37,708 bases of DNA, taken from assembly GCA_030645575.1 (NCBI GenBank), contig JAUSMJ010000071.1:1-37708 (forward strand), given 5' to 3'. A program made the translations under genes and the position numbers. Below are positions 35,003 to 37,708 of this stretch, in pieces; the stretch's first letter is position 1; every line of letters starts with the position of its first letter. The stretch is from Caulobacter sp. (GTDB taxonomy: Bacteria > Pseudomonadota > Alphaproteobacteria > Caulobacterales > Caulobacteraceae). Below the pieces are notes generated by a model that was not told the DNA's origin, did not search any database, and saw only the letters and a list, made by a program, of their open reading frames with translations.

Positions 35003-36150
35003 TCCACCCCGTAGGCCCCGCGCTCCAGCGCCTTGAACAGCGCCAGCACCTCGGGGTCGGCGAAGGGCAGCAGCTGGGTCATCAGCACCCCGCCCTGCCC
35101 GGCCTCGGGATCGGCCCAGTAATAGGTGTTGGCCAGGCCCGCCCAGGCTAGGCTGCCGGCCCCCCGGCCATCGCCGGTGGGCTCCGGGGTCACCATGGCG
35201 GCCAGGCCGTGGCCGACCTCCATGTGGGGATAGAGGTCGAAGTCGTTGCTCATGTTCGGCATGGACGAGATGAGCATCCCCGCCCGGTGACCGGCGGTGT
35301 GCGACTCCGTCAGGCCGCGCAGGGTTTCGCGCGAGATCACCCCGCCGCTCTCGCCCCCCAGCAGCATCCGCAGGAACCTGGCGTAGTCGCCGGCGGTCGA
35401 ATAGAGCCCGCCGCCCCCCGACAGCACCTCAGGGTTCGCCGGCATGCCGAAGGGGATGGGGATCAGGGCGCCGTCGGGCCCACGGACATGGACGCTGGCC
35501 TTGCGGGCCGCCTGGGCCTCCGACAGCGCGAAGCCGGTGTCGCTCATGCCCAGCGGGGCGAAGACGTTCTCCCGCAGATAGGCGTCCAGCCTCTGGCCGC
35601 TGGCCGCCTCGATGACGATGCCGGCCCAGTCGATGCCGATGCCGTAGATCCAGCCCTGGCCGGGGTCGAACATCAGCGGCTGGCGGTGCGCGGCCCGGGT
35701 CCCGGAATTGGGGTCCAGCGCGCCGTCCGTCTGGGAATAGGCCAGCAGGCCCGGGTGGCTGAAGGCGTAGGCGAAGCCGGAGGTGTGGGTCAGGAGCTGG
35801 CGCAGGGTGACGAACCCCTGGGCCGGCCGCAGCCTGGCCTTGCCGCCGGCGACGTCCTCCAGGACCTGCAGGTCCTTCAGATCGGGCAGCAGCTCGCCCA
35901 GGTCCCCGTCGAGGGTGAGCTTGCCGCGCTCCACCAGCTGCAGGGCCGCCACCGAGACGATGGCCTTGGTCATCGACGCGATCCAGAACACCGTCCCGAC
36001 GTCCATCGCCGCCGCCTGGCCCGCCGCCCGCACGCCCGCGGCGTGTTCATAGGTCACCCCGTCCCGGTCGGTGACCAAGGCCACCGCCCCGGCTATCCGC
36101 CCGCCCGCGACCGCCTCCGCCAGCGCCGCCTCGAAGGCCCGGAAGCTCAC
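34999..36150 (-). CDS. Serine hydrolase of the beta-lactamase (class C/esterase) family
   Basis: A 383-residue cytosolic member of the class C beta-lactamase fold, without a signal peptide. The nucleophile motif is SMTK (Ser59, Lys62), and the Tyr motif is Y-G-I within IYGIGIDWAG. VLSGGGGLYSTAGDYARFLRMLLGG is a common landmark. The absence of a signal peptide and its operon with acyl-CoA dehydrogenase argue for an esterase or lactonase rather than antibiotic resistance. The GTG start overlaps the acyl-CoA dehydrogenase stop (GTGA), so translation is coupled. It is third in the minus-strand operon beginning at 37669. Confidence 0.88.
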   Translation of the reverse strand: MSFRAFEAALAEAVAGGRIAGAVALVTDRDGVTYEHAAGVRAAGQAAAMDVGTVFWIASMTKAIVSVAALQLVERGKLTLDGDLGELLPDLKDLQVLEDVAGGKARLRPAQGFVTLRQLLTHTSGFAYAFSHPGLLAYSQTDGALDPNSGTRAAHRQPLMFDPGQGWIYGIGIDWAGIVIEAASGQRLDAYLRENVFAPLGMSDTGFALSEAQAARKASVHVRGPDGALIPIPFGMPANPEVLSGGGGLYSTAGDYARFLRMLLGGESGGVISRETLRGLTESHTAGHRAGMLISSMPNMSNDFDLYPHMEVGHGLAAMVTPEPTGDGRGAGSLAWAGLANTYYWADPEAGQGGVLMTQLLPFADPEVLALFKALERGAYGVD

Positions 36151-37370
36151 AGCCCCAGAACCATCTTGGCCATGATGTTGTGCTGGATCTCGTTGGACCC
36201 GGCGTAGATCGAGGTCTTGCGGTAGTTGAAGTACATGGGCGCCAGGGTGGCGGCGTAGTCGGGGCCCGCCCGGGCCTCGTTCCGTTCGCCGCGGATCTCG
36301 GCGAAGGTGTCCTGGACGAAGGGCTGGGCGTAGATTCCCGCCGCCTCCAGGGCCAGTTCGGTGATCGCCTGCTGGGCCTGGCTGCCCTCCAGCTTCAGCA
36401 TGGAGGAGGACGCCCCCATGGCCTCGCCGGAGGTGCGGGCCGCGAACATCCGCAACTCGGTGGCGTTGAGCGCGTCGACCTTGATCTGGGTCTCGGTCAG
36501 CTTGCGGCGGAAATCGGTGTCATCCAGCATCCGCTGACCGCCGTCGGAGCGCTCCAGGGCGGCGATCTTCTTCACCTTGGCCAGCTGGTGGGTCAGGCCC
36601 GGCGCATAGGCGTTGCCGCGCTCGAACTGCAGCAGGTACTTGGCGTAGGTCCAGCCCTGGCCCTCCTCGCCGATGCGGTTGGAGACCGGAACCCTGACGT
36701 TCTCGAAGAAGACCTGGTTGATCTCCTGGTCGCCCTCCGGCGGGCCGTCCAGGGTCGGCAGGGGGACGATGGTGATGCCGGGCGTCTTCATGTCCAGCAG
36801 CAGGAAGGAGATCCCCATCTGCCGGATCGCCTCGTTGGAGGTCCGCACCAGGCAGAACATCCAGTCGGCCCACTGGGCGTAGGTCGTCCAGATTTTTGAA
36901 CCATTCAGTACATAATGATCCCCGTCCCGCTCGGCCTTCATGGACAGCGAGGCGAGGTCCGATCCGGAACCCGGCTCGGAATAGCCCTGGCACCACCAGA
37001 CCTCGGTGGAGAGGATCTTGGGCAGATGCTGCTTCTTCTGTTCGTCGGTGCCGAAGGCCATGACCACCGGGGCGCACATGCGGATGCCCATGTTGGCCGT
37101 CGACGGCGCGCCGGCCAGCGCCATCTCCATGTCGAAGATGTACTTCTGGGCGTGGCTCCAGCCGGTGCCGCCGTATTCCACCGGCCAGTCGGCGGCCATC
37201 CAGCCCTTGGCGTGCAACCGCTTCAGCCAGCGCACCTCGCCGGCCTTGTCGATGTGGCCGTTCTTCGACTGGGCCATGTGGGCCCGCATGTCGTCGTCGA
37301 AGGCTTCGGCGATGAAGGCGCGGACCTCGTCGCGGAAGGCGAGATCGGCCTGCGAGAAATCGAGATCCAT
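36147..37370 (-). CDS. Acyl-CoA dehydrogenase
   Basis: A 407-residue FAD-dependent acyl-CoA dehydrogenase. FAD/substrate motifs: WWCQGYSEPGSGSDLASLSMKAERDGDHYVLNGSKIWTT and the C-terminal SIYAGSNEIQHNIMAKMVLGL. At the position where medium-chain enzymes have the catalytic Glu (I-Y-E-G-T) this protein has Ala, so the base must lie elsewhere, as in isovaleryl- and some steroid/bile-acid-type enzymes. It would introduce a 2,3 double bond into an acyl-CoA. It lies between the small monooxygenase (11-nt gap) and the serine hydrolase (4-nt overlap) in one operon. Confidence 0.93.
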   Translation of the reverse strand: MDLDFSQADLAFRDEVRAFIAEAFDDDMRAHMAQSKNGHIDKAGEVRWLKRLHAKGWMAADWPVEYGGTGWSHAQKYIFDMEMALAGAPSTANMGIRMCAPVVMAFGTDEQKKQHLPKILSTEVWWCQGYSEPGSGSDLASLSMKAERDGDHYVLNGSKIWTTYAQWADWMFCLVRTSNEAIRQMGISFLLLDMKTPGITIVPLPTLDGPPEGDQEINQVFFENVRVPVSNRIGEEGQGWTYAKYLLQFERGNAYAPGLTHQLAKVKKIAALERSDGGQRMLDDTDFRRKLTETQIKVDALNATELRMFAARTSGEAMGASSSMLKLEGSQAQQAITELALEAAGIYAQPFVQDTFAEIRGERNEARAGPDYAATLAPMYFNYRKTSIYAGSNEIQHNIMAKMVLGL

Positions 37371-37381
37371 GCCGACTTTCC

Positions 37382-37669
37382 TTAAACGCCGTCGAGGTAT
37401 TCGATCTCGGGACGGCCGCCCATGCAGGGGCCCATCTTGGCGCCGGCGGCCTTGAAATAGTCCGTGCCGCCGTGGGCGGTCAGGGCGTCCTGATCCTTGT
37501 AGAGCTCGAGGACCTTGTAGGTCTGGGGATCGGTGCGGCTCTTGGTCAGCTGGTAGGCGACATTGCCCGGCTCATTGGCCCGCACCTGCTTGGCGAGGTC
37601 GGTGAAGATCGCCTCGAATTCCGCGTTCTTGCCTTCGGCGACCTTCAGGGTCGCGATCACACCGATCAT
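37382..37669 (-). CDS. ABM-domain small monooxygenase (putative quinol monooxygenase)
   Basis: A 95-residue dimeric ferredoxin-like fold protein of the antibiotic biosynthesis monooxygenase (ABM) family, YgiN-like. MIGVIATLKVAEGKNAEFEAIF, the ANEPGNVAYQLTKS strand region, YKVLELYKDQDALTAHGGTDYFKAA and a short C-terminal strand are characteristic. ABM proteins may oxidise quinols or aromatic substrates without cofactor, or act as small binding proteins. The ATG at 37669 has GGGAG about nine bases upstream. It is the first gene of the minus-strand operon, preceded by the candidate operator at 37681-37696. Confidence 0.88.
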   Translation of the reverse strand: MIGVIATLKVAEGKNAEFEAIFTDLAKQVRANEPGNVAYQLTKSRTDPQTYKVLELYKDQDALTAHGGTDYFKAAGAKMGPCMGGRPEIEYLDGV

Positions 37670-37680
37670 AGCCGTCTTCT

Positions 37681-37696
37681 CCCAACGCTTGTTTGA
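37681..37696 (-). promoter_or_regulatory. Candidate TetR-type operator before the ABM operon
   Basis: On the minus strand TCAAACAAGCGTTGGG begins at 37696 and ends 12 bp before the ATG at 37669. Its first 13 bases match the site before the old-yellow-enzyme gene (TCGAACAATCGTT) at 11 positions, at the same distance from the start. The second half-site is less symmetrical than in that copy. Confidence 0.5.
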
Positions 37697-37708
37697 GGCG
37701 ACGGTAGA

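Overview
The window is high-GC DNA from an alphaproteobacterium, most likely a Caulobacteraceae member (Phenylobacterium or Caulobacter type). The evidence is a complete holdfast-anchor operon (hfaA-hfaB-hfaD), an alphaproteobacterial 16S rRNA 5' end, an alpha-type SspB adaptor, and a CYP153-like P450 beside fatty-acyl catabolic genes. The genus is an inference. Gene content is mostly chromosomal housekeeping with small accessory inserts.

Left part (1-5.8 kb): the 5' part of a 16S rRNA gene on the minus strand, preceded by about 960 bp of leader and promoter DNA holding four TTGAC-type promoters stacked about 105 bp apart. Then an Rrf2 regulator, a two-CBS-domain protein and a rhomboid protease. 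Divergent from the rhomboid is hfaABD, behind a near-perfect sigma-54 (-24/-12) promoter. HfaD is built of eight degenerate repeats of about 48 residues.

Middle part (5.8-24.5 kb): a lower-GC two-lipoprotein cassette lies between two copies of a GGGGACA-type palindromic repeat. Then come sspB and a thioesterase, a C13 peptidase, a membrane-anchored serine hydrolase, a vapB-vapC-rusA operon, fumC-cupin-ATPase, YccF/GNAT, an apparently leaderless ccdAB, octaprenyl diphosphate synthase with a glycosyltransferase, a tRNA-type methyltransferase, a nucleoside deoxyribosyltransferase-like protein, ilvC, and a type II restriction-modification pair (m5C methyltransferase plus XamI-like endonuclease). 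Four loci carry the GGGGACA palindromes, in two sequence classes.

Right part (24.5-37.7 kb): an RcnB-family protein with DxDxDG repeats, DUF924, thyA and folA separated by a large inverted repeat, DUF29, and then a lipid/hydrocarbon catabolism block: SMP-30 lactonase, acyl-CoA synthetase, old-yellow-enzyme, CYP153-like P450, aminotransferase, serine hydrolase, acyl-CoA dehydrogenase and a small ABM-domain monooxygenase. Two minus-strand units of this block, the old-yellow-enzyme gene and the monooxygenase operon, carry the same candidate operator at the same distance from their start codons, which suggests a shared repressor.

No CRISPR array, tRNA or intact insertion sequence was seen. The most unusual signals are the ~105-bp-periodic rrn promoter array, the sigma-54 promoter on hfaABD with the ~48-residue HfaD repeat, the two-class palindrome family, and the shared operator in the lipid block.
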